This document shows, in pieces, positions 45,607-55,915 of a DNA stretch of 64,000 nt (position 1 is the first letter of the stretch; the number at the start of each line of letters is the position of its first letter). The translations under genes and the position numbers were made by a program. The stretch spans positions 123,542,458 through 123,606,457 of the forward strand of contig NC_081552.1 in NCBI RefSeq assembly GCF_963082655.1. Direction: 5' to 3'. Source of the DNA: Stomoxys calcitrans. Lineage: Eukaryota; Arthropoda; Insecta; Diptera; Muscidae. The notes beneath the pieces are model-generated. The model was not told the DNA's origin. It worked only from the letters and a program-made list of their open reading frames with translations, and made no database searches.

Positions 45607-45660
45607 GTGTATGTCCATAGTGGCATGGGCTGATTAATATCTGGCCCCTCTTTTCAACAT

Positions 45661-47384
45661 AACCTAAATGTTAATTAATTTATTTATTTATTTTTTATTT
45701 TTTTTTTTTTGTTGAAACATTTTTTCTATTTTCGAATTCGAGGTAATTTTTGCACTTATGCTGGATTTTTGTGTAGAGCGGAATGCAGTTGAGGCCAAAA
45801 CAGAATGAGCATTTTGCTTTGTTTTTGAGCGTTGCATTTTAATAATGCAGCTCTTCACACAAACCTCACAAAAGCAACTCGGAAAAGTTAAAAAATATTC
45901 TACTTCGACGATTGACAGCGAGCGTTATTCTGTGCTGATACATGTAAGTAGAGCTTTTAGTCTCCAAACGTTTAAAATTGTTTAACTTTTACGAGTTAAT
46001 CTTTCTACATTTGTTTGCAGAGTTGCATTTTTCAACGCGATCATTCTGTTTAGGCCTTTACCATACAGTAGACCATCGTAGCGCGAAGTTTTCTTGTTCG
46101 CTTATGACGCTAAATGCCTCGGTACGAATCCTGGTGAGAACATCAGAAAAGACAATCAGCTGTGGCCATCCTTTCTTAATGCTTTTTGTTTGTTTGTCTT
46201 TTAAGGTTCCTTCTTAATGCCAATTCCAACCATTTTTGAGACGATTGACTTCTCAAAATTTGCACTAACTTGCGACTTTTAGCCAGATTGTGCGTCTTTT
46301 CCCAAATCTGTACGGCTTTTTTTAAACATTTTTTTTAACAATTCATGAGAGAACATAAATGTAAATCGAAAAGTTTTGGAAATAATTCTAAAATTTTTAA
46401 ACAGAGAGATAAGCACACGAAACTCAATACCCCAGTGGGGTCAGATGCTGACCCATGGCATGAAATCCAGTAAAATTGGGAATGTTACAAAACAACGAGT
46501 TTTCCAAAAAAGAATAATTTATCGAGCTTGGTTAATTTGGTATTTGTATCATAGAGGCGGTTTTGCAATAAATACGATACAAATGGAACATACCAACATA
46601 CGGTACTTGAAGCCATCACACCTAATATGGTTGAGAAGTCTTCTAACCAAAGACGAAACGCGTCCGATACTAGTTGGTGTGTGTTGCGATCTCTGGCTTT
46701 CCCTTTCCATTTGTGAAGATAAATCTCCGATCATTGACCTCGTCTCAAAAGATAAACTCGAAAATTGTAATGTTAAAATGATCTTCGCCCTAACAGGCGA
46801 AGATTCGGGATTCGAAACTGGGCACACGGAGCAATAGCGAAATCCGATATCTAGAGTTCGAAGCCATCAATACAATATCCAAAAGACGCACAGAATCAAG
46901 TCTATGCCATGGGATTAGTGTAATTGCATTCAAAAGAGGTGCCCCAATGGTTGAGTTAAAATAAACTACTTTCGAATAAAGTTGAATGGTCAGATGTACT
47001 TCGTTTTGGTTCAACGATAAATATATGGAAAAAAATTATTCTTTATTCAGTGTATAAAACGAACAATGGTGAAAGATAATTTAAACTGAACTCAAAACAA
47101 TTCATGGAATAAAATGTTCGAAATTGATACTGTGTTAAGACATCTGTACAAACTTTTTGCAAAATCTCTGCTTCTATTTCGTTCAGTTTTAAGTAATACG
47201 CATGAAATAATTCTTTTACTTGGAGATGTACTATTTATTTTCATAATAATCCTTTGTTTTATTTTATTGACATACATATTTCGAATTTACAATTTGAAAA
47301 TACATATAATTTCGTATATATTTACACTTAAAATAAAAATGTTGACACTTTTGCCATTGCCATTGAAAACTGGCTTTGAAAAAT
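45661..47384. other. Unassigned AT-rich sequence with one shared repeat
   Basis: About 46630-46870 is shared with 21890-21985 and 22893-23028 (AACGCGTCC, GATCTCTGGCTTTCC, ATTCGAAACTGGGCACACGG). Candidate AATAAA words on the minus strand occur near 47231-47265, downstream of the possible small gene at 47385. No clear coding region is seen. Confidence 0.4.
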
Positions 47385-47628
47385 TCACAATTGCAATAAG
47401 TCGCATGGGGGTAAGCACCATATTTTCCCAGAAGTTCCGTTGCGCCATATCCAGAATATTCTATAGTCTGTTGAAAAAGAAATTAATGTATAGGTACATA
47501 GTTCTATTTTCAATCTAATACTTACCATGAAAGGTGTACGTCCATGTGTAATTAATAGTATAAATCATTTGCGTTAAAATATTCCTTCGCTGCATAAATT
47601 GTATTTCGCATTTCAATTTTAAAAGTTC
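47385..47628 (-). CDS. Tentative two-exon gene fragment with a canonical 58-bp intron
   Basis: On the minus strand an acceptor CCTTTGTTTGTAG precedes a 103-bp exon (47628-47526) ending TTTCATG. The donor GTAAGTATTAG follows, then a branch-point-like CATTAAT, a pyrimidine tract and CAACAG, giving an intron of 58 bp (47525-47468), a normal size for flies. One frame is open through both exons: it ends ...NYTWTYTFH, a split Asp, then YRIFWIWRNGTSG...CDLLQL and a stop at 47385-47387. The protein is unrecognised. Another frame of the first exon reads TFKIEMRNTIYAAKEYF and then stops, so the exons could instead be untranslated or frame-ambiguous. The exons may be upstream parts of the minus-strand host gene or an independent gene. 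The hydrophobic plus-strand frame here is treated as a shadow. Confidence 0.3.
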
Positions 47629-47667
47629 CTACAAACAAAGGATAATTAAGACCAGAATAATTTGTAG

Positions 47668-49287
47668 TTTTTATACCATCCACCATAGGATGGGGGGAAT
47701 ACTAATTTCGTCATTCCGTTTGAAACACCTCATAAAGTATGTATATTCTTGATCGTCGTGACACTTTAAATCGACCTAGCCACGTCTATCTGCCCGTATG
47801 TTCGCTAAATTTCGAAGGAGTAAAGCTAGACGCTTGAAATTTTGCAAAATATATCTTATTCGTGTAGGTTGGTTGGGATTGTAAATGGGCTCAATCGGTC
47901 CATGTTTTGATATAGCCGCTATATAAACCGATCTTGGGTCTTGACTTCTTGACCTGCTAGAGCGCGCAATTCTTATCCAGTTTGGCTGAAATTTTGCACA
48001 TTACGCGAAAAGATGACTTCCAACAACAGTGCCAAGTATTGTTTAAATCAGTTCATAACCTGATATATCCGCCATGTAAACCGATTTCCCGGTTAAACTT
48101 CTTGAGTTTCTAGAGGACGCAATTCTTATCCGATTTAGTTGAAAATTTGCACGTATTGTTGAGGAATGACTCCCAATAACTGTGCAAAGCATGGTCTTAA
48201 TCAGTTCATAACCTGATACAGCTGCCATATAAACCGATCTCCCGTTAAAAAATTCTTGATATTCTAGAGTGCGCAATTCTTATCTAATTTGGTTGAAATT
48301 TTGCATATTTCGTTTTGACTATCAAACTATAGATCTTCGATCTCCCTTTTTGACACTCTGAGCCACTGGAGAGCGCAATTTTTACTCGATTTGACTGAAA
48401 TTGTGGAAGTAGTATTTTTTATGACTTCTAACAGTCTGGCAGTAAATGGGGATAAGACGAAATGGATGGTTTCAACTCCCAAAAAGCCTTGCACAACCGA
48501 GCAGATAAAGAAAATGGAGAAAGTTGGGAACCACAACTTTGAGACAGACAGTAACTTTATCTACCTCGGCACCGCCGTAACCGAAACGAATGACACCAAT
48601 TTTGAGATTAAGCGAAAAATAATACTGGCACACAGATGCTACTTTGGACTAAGTAAGCAGTTTAGAAACAAGGCCACTTCTCGACAGACGAAGATTACAC
48701 TATACAAGACACTAGTACTACCCGTGCTGTAATATGGTTCTGAAGCATGGGTACTTGTGAAAGCAGATGAGGCAGTGCTTGGAGTATTTGAGAGAAAGAT
48801 TCTTCGTAAAATATATGGACCAGTTTGCGTCAACGGAGAATATAGGCAACGTATGATAGCATAGTTACACGCATCAAAATACAACGGCTGCGTTGCCTAG
48901 GTCACGTTGTCAGAATGGATGAAGAAGCTCCAGCAAAGAAGTCTTTTGAAGGCAAACACGGTGGTACACGCAAACCGGGAAGATGGAAAGATTAAGTTGT
49001 GGGAGACACCTCGAAACTTGGTGTCAGAGATTTTAGAATGAGCGCAGAAGACCGAGGCGCTTGGAACGCTATTCTATGTTCGGCTAGTGGAAAAAATATT
49101 CTGTCATAGCCAATTAAAGTGAAGTAAGTAAAGTAACAGCCATGACAAGTACGGTCCAAATCGGTCAATAACTTGATGTAGCTCATATATATATTGAAAA
49201 TATCATTCAAAGAACTCAAAAATGCGATCCATGGTGAAGGGTATATAAGATTCGGCCCGGTCGAACTTAGCAAGCTTTCACTTGTTT
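47668..49287 (-). mobile_element. DINE subfamily-B element interrupted by a LINE fragment
   Basis: The plus-strand left edge TTTTTATACCATCCACCATA is the element's 3' terminus. The core (TATGTATATTCTTGATCGTC) and about four monomers follow to about 48440. The right part (49138-49287) ends AGATTCGGCCCGGTCGAACT, TAGCAAGCTTTCACTTGTTT, the 5' terminus. LINE family 1 sequence occupies 48440-49137. The microsatellite is almost lost (CACGTCTATCTGCCCG). Confidence 0.75.
48440..49137 (+). mobile_element. LINE family 1 3' fragment nested in a DINE element
   Basis: The frame 48440-48732 encodes LAVNGDKTKWMVSTPKKPC, NFIYLGTAVTETNDTNFEIK and RNKATSRQTKITLYKTLVLP before a TAA. Further remains (GSEAWVLVKADEAVLGVFER and QRLRCLGHVVRMDEEA) are followed by the 3' tail AAAGTGAAGTAAGTAAAGTAA at about 49112-49135. 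It is 5'-truncated, as usual for LINE insertions by target-primed reverse transcription. Confidence 0.75.
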
Positions 49288-50440
49288 TAATTTGCAATGC
49301 TTACCAAAATTTCAGGCCATGTCACGCTGCGTATTTGGGCTATTCTGAGCAGTAGCGATGAGAACTAATTTCCAATATACCATTGCAGCATATTAAATTT
49401 CTTCCTGCAATTGCGTAATTGCGTTCTGAAAGGAGAACGACAAACCTTATTTGAACAAAAAGATGAGTTGGATATCATAACTCGCCAAATTTACCTTTGT
49501 TATTTTATTTCATATATTGCACTTTTCATTTTTTTCTTATTACCGTGCACGACTTTTCTTGGCGAATGCGTACATCAGACTTTTGTGCGACACGAGAATG
49601 GTTTGCATTGTTTCAGCTGTGTGTGATGACGGCTTTTTGTCGGCAGCATATGCACTTGCATTCTTTTGAATGGTTTTTGACGTTGCGCATTCGCAAGTTT
49701 TTATTAAGAGCACAGACAGTTAGTTTCCAATAACAGCATAAAAGGTCACATTTTTCAAACATAAAAGGGTCACAGGTAAAAATGTAGAATGTTCCATAGA
49801 CAGAGGAAAATAAAATGCGGGTTTGGCTTTTTAATAAGAGTTCGTATCAGAAACAAACATATAAAAGTTTCTATGGGTATATTATATATTATAAGGGGTT
49901 TATAACATGGATCTATTGTCCTATACAAAGTAATGTCACAAATCGATCGATCTTGAATTATGATATTCTAAGTTTTTAATGGATTGATGATTACATGACT
50001 GCTAAATTACGTGTTTAACAACCAACTTCATTTACGAAAGGTTTGGAATTACTAAGAAGTCAAAGGATTTACTCATCTCAGTTAGAAATCTGTCTACCTA
50101 TGTTAATATTAAAATACATTAAGTAAAAACTTGGTTTGAACTTATTAAATGAAACTCAAATTTGGGAAATTCGTAAACTATTTTGGATGAATATTTATTC
50201 AATTTGAAGAATATAGGTTTGTAGCAACCGTTGAACTCAGCATAATAATGTGTTTATATTGGGTAAATAAAAACGTTGTTTGCTATAGGAATATTTAACT
50301 TGTTGAGAATAAAATTGGTAAAGTAAAATGACTTCCCGAAACCAAGTTTATGAACTATTTGCCTTGTTCCTTGTTTTAATGAAAGTTTTTCATTGTCCTC
50401 CTCAAAGAAAAATGTCCAAATTTCGGAATTGGTACTACAT
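49288..50440. other. Unassigned AT-rich sequence
   Basis: Small overlapping plus-strand frames at 49411-49733 show no recognisable domain, splice context or repeat relationship. Nothing else is recognised. Confidence 0.45.
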
Positions 50441-51358
50441 AGGTAAGGTTAGGTTGAAAAGAGTGTGCAAATACTAATCTGCCCCATGCCACTGTAGACA
50501 TACACCTAAGCCAGTAGTTGGCTTGTTGTGCGCTCTAAAAACTAAAAAGTAACCTCGAAAAAGAAAATTTTAAATTAGGAATTCCGTGTATTAATTGTAT
50601 TCCATACCACTTCCCTAAGTTTGCTCATGTCTGGTATCGTGTCCCCACCTAAGTACCGGTGTCTGTTAGCCGCGAAAGCCGGGCAATTACATAGGAAATG
50701 CTCCAACGTCTCATCATCTTTCTCACATGCTATAACTTGCCTCTCCTATTTTGCATAAGTGAGTTCCTAGTCGTATGTGTCTTGTTATGATACCGAAGGG
50801 TTTACTGATCTCCTGCTAGCACCTTTTCAGTGTTAGCCTCGCCTTCTCACAATCCGGATCTCCCCATAGGATTTTCGTCGTATTGCCGACCGTTTCGCTG
50901 TTCCACATTGTTAGCATGTAACACGTCCGTAACCACGCTCTTAACTGCGTCAACTCGAAAAGCATCGGTTTGTTGACCACAATCCTCTGGCCTTTACCGT
51001 CAAATCGTCTGCTTTTCCATTCCCACTTACTCCAATATGACCCGGCGCCCAAACGATGCGGATCGTGCCATTCTCAGACAAGGCATTAATCTCTTTCTTA
51101 CACACCAAGACTGTTCGTCCTGGTTGTTATTGCCCATATGGCCTGATAACTATCGGTAGAAATTTTCACTCTCGAATTCCTCGTGTTAGCATCACACCAC
51201 CTCACGCATTCCGTGATCGCCCGGATCTCCGCCTGCAGGACCATATTATGATCAGGCAGTCTAAAACAGATCTCAGGCCCTGGGTTCCCCCAGGCCCACT
51301 CTGTTCTGTGCAGCCAATCTTTGATCCCAATTAAGGGAGCTTCTCTCTTTACCACTGA
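50441..51358 (-). mobile_element. LINE family 2 3' fragment (RNase H and tail), 5' truncated
   Basis: On the minus strand the RNase H remnant (NPGPEICFRLPDHNMVLQAE, IRAITECVRWC, KISTDSYQAIWAITTRT) is followed by GQRIVVNKPMLFELTQLRAW and an ETVGNTTKILWGDPDCEK segment. The CCHC-like tail is decayed. The 3' UTR ends TTTTCAACCTAACCTTACC at about 50441. It is homologous to 44780-45660. Confidence 0.75.
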
Positions 51359-51769
51359 TCATTCACACCAAGCCTCTCAATAAACATGGAAGCAGTACGA
51401 CTTTTATTATTATTCCCACCTTTTTAAGAGAATATTCGTTTGCCATAGAAGGAAAAAATAGGCTACGAAGATGTAATGGGTTCGGCCTTCAACTTAAGAC
51501 TCGATTCCGCTGTCTTCGTAAATGCACCTGCTCGTCTTCGTAATAGCACCTGCTCGCCAGACGTCTGTCGGCTAGTGGAGCCTGGGTAGCCACTTCACCA
51601 GCCGAGGTCTAAGTAGAATACAACATGCTTCGGCCTGATACCACCAACACAGCTATTGGGTATTTGGAGTGCATTATAAGCCTACTCCCGGGCTCTAGTT
51701 CTGCCACTCCACTGGTAACAGATGCAGATCATCCCTGAGTGACTTAAATTTGTTTTCAAAAAATAATAC
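51359..51769. other. Unassigned sequence
   Basis: No coding region or repeat termini are identified. A short duplicated phrase (CTTCGTAAATGCACCTGCTC and CTTCGTAATAGCACCTGCTC) occurs at about 51513-51560. Confidence 0.4.
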
Positions 51770-51935
51770 ACTCAGAGAAAAAAGTTTTGCTGACAAATGC
51801 CATGACTATCTGCTTAATAGTAGTAGTTAATTTTGCTGCTACACTCATAGAAAAAAGTTTGTTGAAAATAGCTAACACCATCTGTTGAATGCTGAAAATG
51901 ACTGCTTATTAATTACGAACGGGGTGTTAGAAGAA
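51770..51935 (+). mobile_element. Left part of an unnamed repeat ('element X'), split by a DINE-like insertion
   Basis: ACACTCAGAGAAAAAAGTTT and ACACTCATAGAAAAAAGTTT are followed by CTGCTGAA-type words and end at GGGTGTTAGAAG. The continuation lies at 53090-53221. The uninterrupted counterpart is at 53840-54265, and another fragment is at 54640-54870. Confidence 0.55.
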
Positions 51936-53089
51936 ACCAGTAAGGAAAGGCAAAAGTCGGCGGTGTCAACTTTATAATACCCAACACATACCCTATAGGT
52001 ACAAATTGGGGCTATATCTAATTCTGAACCAATTTTGACGGACTTCGACGGATTTTTTCAGATGGATTATTAACAATCCGTATCAAATTTCAAGTAAATA
52101 TGTTCAAACCGTAATGACTACGTGTGACAAATGACAACATTATTGCAAATTACCCAAAATCTGACGAACATATATATGGGAGCTACATATAAATCCGAAC
52201 CGATTTTGATAAAATTATTTAGATATTGTGGTAGGTATCGAGGAAAGGGTTGTGCACAGTTTTGGGAATATTGGTGAATAAATGCGCTTGCAGTGGCTCT
52301 AGATGGGAAAATCGGGCGATATAAATATATGGAAGCTATATCTAACTCTAAACCGATTTCTATAAAATTCGGCAGTAATGTTAGGAGTCATAAGAAAATC
52401 CTTCCTGCAAAGTTTCCATAGAATCAGTTAACGAATGAGCACTTTATTGCAATATTTCTCAAAATCGGACGAACATATATATGGGAGCTATATCTAAATC
52501 TGAACGGATTTCGATCAAACTCTATGGATGTTGTAGTAGTCATCGAGAAAAGCGTTATACAAAATTTGGGCGAGATTGGTCAATAAATGCCCTAGACATG
52601 CAAATCGGGCGATGTACATATTTGGCAGCTATATCTAAATCTGGACCGATTTCTATGAAATTAACCAGTAATATTGAGAGTCAAGAAAAATCCCTCCTGC
52701 CAAACGTCGAGAGGATCAGTTAACAAATGGCCATTTTATTGCATTATTACTGCAAATCGGATGAACATATACATGGGAGCTATATCTAAATCTGAACCGA
52801 TTTCGACCAAATTCAATGGATATTGTAGTAGTCGTCAAGAAATGCAAAATGTTGACGAGATTGGTCAATAAATTCGAGACAATCGGTTAACATATGACCA
52901 TCTTATTGCATTATTACTGCAAATCGGACGAACATATATATGGGAACTATATCCAAATCTGAATCTGATTTTGTGATTCTGAGTCAATTGATATATTTAT
53001 CAATGGGTCTATCCCTCTTCCTTCTGGGTGTTACAAACACATGCAATGTTATAATACCCTGTACCACAGTAGTGGTGTAGGGTATAAAA
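51936..53089 (+). mobile_element. DINE-like element, subfamily C
   Basis: It starts ACCAGTAAGGAAAGGCAAAA, then an imperfect palindrome (AAGTCGGCGGTGTCAACTT) and ATAATACCCAACACATACCC. Six or so monomers with GGGAGCTATATCTAAATCTG and AAATCGGACGAACATATATA recur. It ends AATACCCTGTACCACAGTAG, TGGTGTAGGGTATAAAAA. The architecture parallels subfamilies A and B, but the sequence is diverged and I see no GACG microsatellite. Confidence 0.65.
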
Positions 53090-53221
53090 ATAGAACACAT
53101 ATGTGTGTCTCAGTAGATGTTTGTAATCACTTCTGAATGTAAACTTCCCTAAACCTTTTTTCTTCAAATTTAGATACAAAAGGCCATGCCAGTCATGTGC
53201 ACATAAGTAGAACAAACACAA
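53090..53221 (+). mobile_element. Right part of element X
   Basis: TAGAACACATATGTGTGTCTCAG...CACTTCTGAATGTAAACTTC matches 54150-54265 of the uninterrupted copy. It ends where the next subfamily-C element begins. Confidence 0.5.
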
Positions 53222-53687
53222 ACCAGTAAGCAAAGCCAAAAGTCGGGCGCTGCCGACTTTAGTGAGAGCTATGTCTAATTCTGAAACAATTTTGATGGAC
53301 CTCGCCGGATGTTTTCAGATGGGTTGTTAAACAATCCGTATCACATTTCGAGCAAATATGTTCAAACTGTGATAACTACCGTTCACAAATGACAACATTA
53401 TTGCAAATAACCCAAAATTTGACGAACATACATTTGGTAGCGAAATGTAATTCTAAACAGATTTCGAGCAAACTTCTCAGATAATGTGGTACTCATCGAG
53501 AAAAGTGTTGTGCAAAATGTTGGCAAGATTGGCCAAAAAATGCGATTGCAATGGCTCTAGAAGTGAATATGGGGCGATATACATATATGACAGCTATATC
53601 TAAATACGAGTTTCAAACTATTGCAATTTACTATGTAATACCCTGTACCACAGTAGGGTAGGTGTAGGGTATAAAAATGCGAGCTAG
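53222..53687 (+). mobile_element. DINE-like element, subfamily C, short copy
   Basis: The 5' end AACCAGTAAGCAAAGCCAAA is followed by AGTCGGGCGCTGCCGACTT, a better palindrome than in the neighbouring copy. Two to three monomers follow, and the terminus is AATACCCTGTACCACAGTAG...GTGTAGGGTATAAAAATG. It is 466 bp long. Confidence 0.65.
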
Positions 53688-53839
53688 CTCAGCCACATTT
53701 CGAAATGTATACCAATGTATGGATCAGCTAACTTCTTTACAGTAATATTCCACAAATTAAAATCACTTTTTCCAACAAAATTTCTGAAAGAAATCTAAAA
53801 AATGCCTAAAGTAATCAAAACAAGTAACAGGCAACCACA

Positions 53840-54265
53840 AAAAGTAGAATAAAAATGTTCTTGCGTCAGACTTGTGTGCTCAAAACAGCAGATTTTTGTA
53901 CTTGAAATATCAGTAAGAAATGCTTTCTACTACAGCTGTCCTATGTTTGCTGAAACAGCAGCAATGTCTGTGTTCCCCCTTCCCCTCTGCAGACCAAAAC
54001 TGCTGGTTTATTGTAGAAGTAGTTCTGCTACTACAGCAGTAGTTCTGCAAATTCAGAGCAGTAGGCTTACTGCTGAAAAGTCTGTTGATTGCTGAAAATA
54101 CCTGCTGCTTAATTATGATGGGGATGTTAGAAGGAAAATAAAATATAAATGTAGATGTGTGTCTCAGTGGAGGTTTATAATCACTTTTGAATATATACTT
54201 TTTTAACTTAAATACAAACATGCATGTACATGTACAAACTAGTAGAGCAATAACAAAAAAAATGC
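53840..54265 (+). mobile_element. Element X, uninterrupted copy
   Basis: It contains repeated CAGCAG/CTGCTG words (AAACAGCAGCAATGTCTGTG, GACCAAAACTGCTGGTTTA) and the join GATGTTAGAAGGAAAATAAA...GTAGATGTGTGTCTCAGTGG. The equivalent of that join is split by a DINE insertion at 51935/53090. No coding content was recognised and the class is unknown. Confidence 0.5.
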
Positions 54266-54311
54266 GAGCGACCCCATCGAGATCAAGGATGTCACAAGAA
54301 TAGCTTGGAAT

Positions 54312-54600
54312 TGGAGTCAGTCCAAATGTGGTTTCGAGGGATACCTATCATACTTATTTTTCTTACACGTCTCACACTGTTTAATGTATTCTCGGATTTG
54401 CTTTGACATAGCGAGGAAATAAAATTTCTCAAGGATTTGTTTCCTATTCTCGCGTGCATTACTATGAGCACACTTTAGTTTTTGTTCTCTGATGTTGAAA
54501 ACCTTATCAGCTTGCGTAACATCCTCAACGAATTGTTGTGTTATTCTGAATCTGTATCTATAAAAGTGATTCATATAAGCACCATGTAGTAAGGGAATGA
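54312..54600 (-). pseudogene. Gypsy-type integrase zinc-binding fragment
   Basis: The 85-residue minus-strand frame (54317-54574) ends SKQIREYIKQCETCKKNKYD followed by RYPSKPHL. This is the C-terminal half of the HHCC zinc-binding domain of Ty3/gypsy integrases (Cys-x2-Cys seen). The upstream His pair is only partly recognisable (KCAHSNARENRKQIL). No LTR, RT or integrase core is present, so it is an isolated scrap. Confidence 0.65.
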
Positions 54601-54639
54601 AGGATAAGGGAATCTTGATGCCGTTTATTAGATTGGGAT

Positions 54640-54870
54640 TTATATTCTAAAAAATGCCTTAAGTAATCAGAACATACAACAGGCAAACATAAAAAATAGC
54701 ATAACATTTTTTTTTCAGCAGATTCTGGTACTTAAAAGAGCAGATTTTGTTTGCTGATTAACCTCACCGAAATGTTTGGAAATACAGCATCCCTATGTTT
54801 GCAGAAACAGCAGTAGTGTCTGACTTCCCAATATCAGCAGCCAAAAATGCTGATTTAGACAGCTACTAAA
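54640..54870 (+). mobile_element. Fragment of element X
   Basis: It carries AAAAATGCCTTAAGTAATCA, CAGCAGATTCTGGTACTTAA and CAGAAACAGCAGTAGTGTCT, which parallel 53790-54000. Confidence 0.45.
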
Positions 54871-55017
54871 TATGAGTATGCAACAAATTTTGTCTGTCAG
54901 AAAAAGAAACGGTGGTGTGGCAAAATGGGGTTTTCGCTTCGAATGATAATTATGAACATCACGCAGGCCAGAACTTTGTGTCCCAATCTGAGTGGTGTTC
55001 TTCGTTATCACGAAAAG

Positions 55018-55333
55018 CTTAGCATGGAGCTACTGGTCGCGTCCACAGGTTTCGAATAGTGAAATGCTCCATACGGAGTAGCTGCAACTGCACGGACAAT
55101 CACTGGCATCGAGTGGAGAGTCCTAGTAAAAGGCCGAGTGGCACCGGCTCTTGCTTAAATACTAAGTGTCTATGATGCTCGATACGACAAAGCGAGTTAT
55201 TGGCGCTTTTAAATAACCAATGACCAGCAGGTGCCCGCGGCGATCAGTCATATAAACCGGAACGAGCTTGCTCCCCTTTAAGAGCTTGACGAGGATCGCC
55301 ACCTCCACATGCAAACGTGGCTACAACAACAAC
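55018..55333 (+). mobile_element. 3' end of a non-LTR element or SINE with (CAA)n tail
   Basis: A GC-richer segment of about 300 bp (GCTCCATACGGAGTAGCTGC...CAGGTGCCCGCGGCGATCAG...CATGCAAACGTGGC) ends in TACAACAACAACAATAG. It contrasts in composition with the flanks. The simple tail and non-coding character fit a LINE 3' UTR or a SINE. No internal promoter boxes are certain. Confidence 0.5.
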
Positions 55334-55915
55334 AATAGCCAAATAATAATTCTGTAATTTTATAGGCATATACAAAGTATTTATTTGACATAATTATACG
55401 CATGGCGAATGAAATTTGCCAACGAAATGTAATGGAAATTGCAAAACAGCCGAAGAATCAATGTGTGCCCCTCACGAATTTATTATGATTTATATTCACT
55501 AACTTCCCTGGAAATTAGAACTGGTCTGATAATCTCTGTACGATTCAGTCCAAAATTCAAATTTGTTAAATTTTGGCAGACACTTCGCATATGACTAAAA
55601 TAGAGTGGATATAATATTTTTTTTTTTTTTTTTGAATAAATACAAAACTGTAATCCCACCAAATTATATTTACAGTGTGAGCCTACTCATTTGAAAGGTC
55701 AATAAAAACAAAAGTACCTCAGTTATTGTTTTAATTCCATGAATACAATATCCGGCCATTGGGGATCGCTTCTGATAGAGATGAGGCCGATAGAAAAAAT
55801 AGGTCTCAACGTCTCCCTATACCAGAGCACGATGGCAACTGACTGGAGAAAGAAACAAACTTGGGGACTTCCCCAACTACATGCGCCATCATTTGACCGC
55901 CTCCCCGCTCGGGAG
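55334..55915. other. Unassigned AT-rich sequence
   Basis: It contains a poly-T run at about 55616-55633. Small frames near 55739-55936 lack recognisable features. Confidence 0.4.

Larger units (their letters stand above)
40596..45660 (+). mobile_element. Nearly full-length LINE (family 2, I/LOA-like with RNase H), inactive
   Basis: Domain order on the plus strand is ORF1 (about 40600-41950), endonuclease remains (about 42430-42750), linker (43022-43306), RT (43453-44227), RNase H (44683-45195) and a CCHC-like tail (45379-45606). The 3' region ends near 45660 (GTGTATGTCCATAGTGGCAT, then CATAACCTAA). Compared with the copy at 58700 it lacks roughly 190 bp at the 5' end. Many stops and frameshifts disrupt both ORFs. 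Related minus-strand 3' fragments lie at 50441-51358 and 63425-64000, and a plus-strand one at 19106. Confidence 0.8.

Noticed and set aside
47114..47518. Hydrophobic 134-residue plus-strand frame resembling a membrane protein
   Set aside because: AT-rich sequence yields Ile/Leu/Phe-rich frames by chance. The minus strand has better evidence (splice signals), and no start context, signal or family is recognised for the plus frame.
47460..47545. Ankyrin-like reading (GRTPFM...LLGKYGA) across the small intron
   Set aside because: That frame has a stop only 13 codons before the junction, and the repeat is one residue short of consensus. The resemblance is too weak to call.
54312..54600. A complete gypsy/errantivirus provirus
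   Set aside because: Only an integrase zinc-binding scrap is present. No LTR, RT, integrase core or envelope frame is near it.
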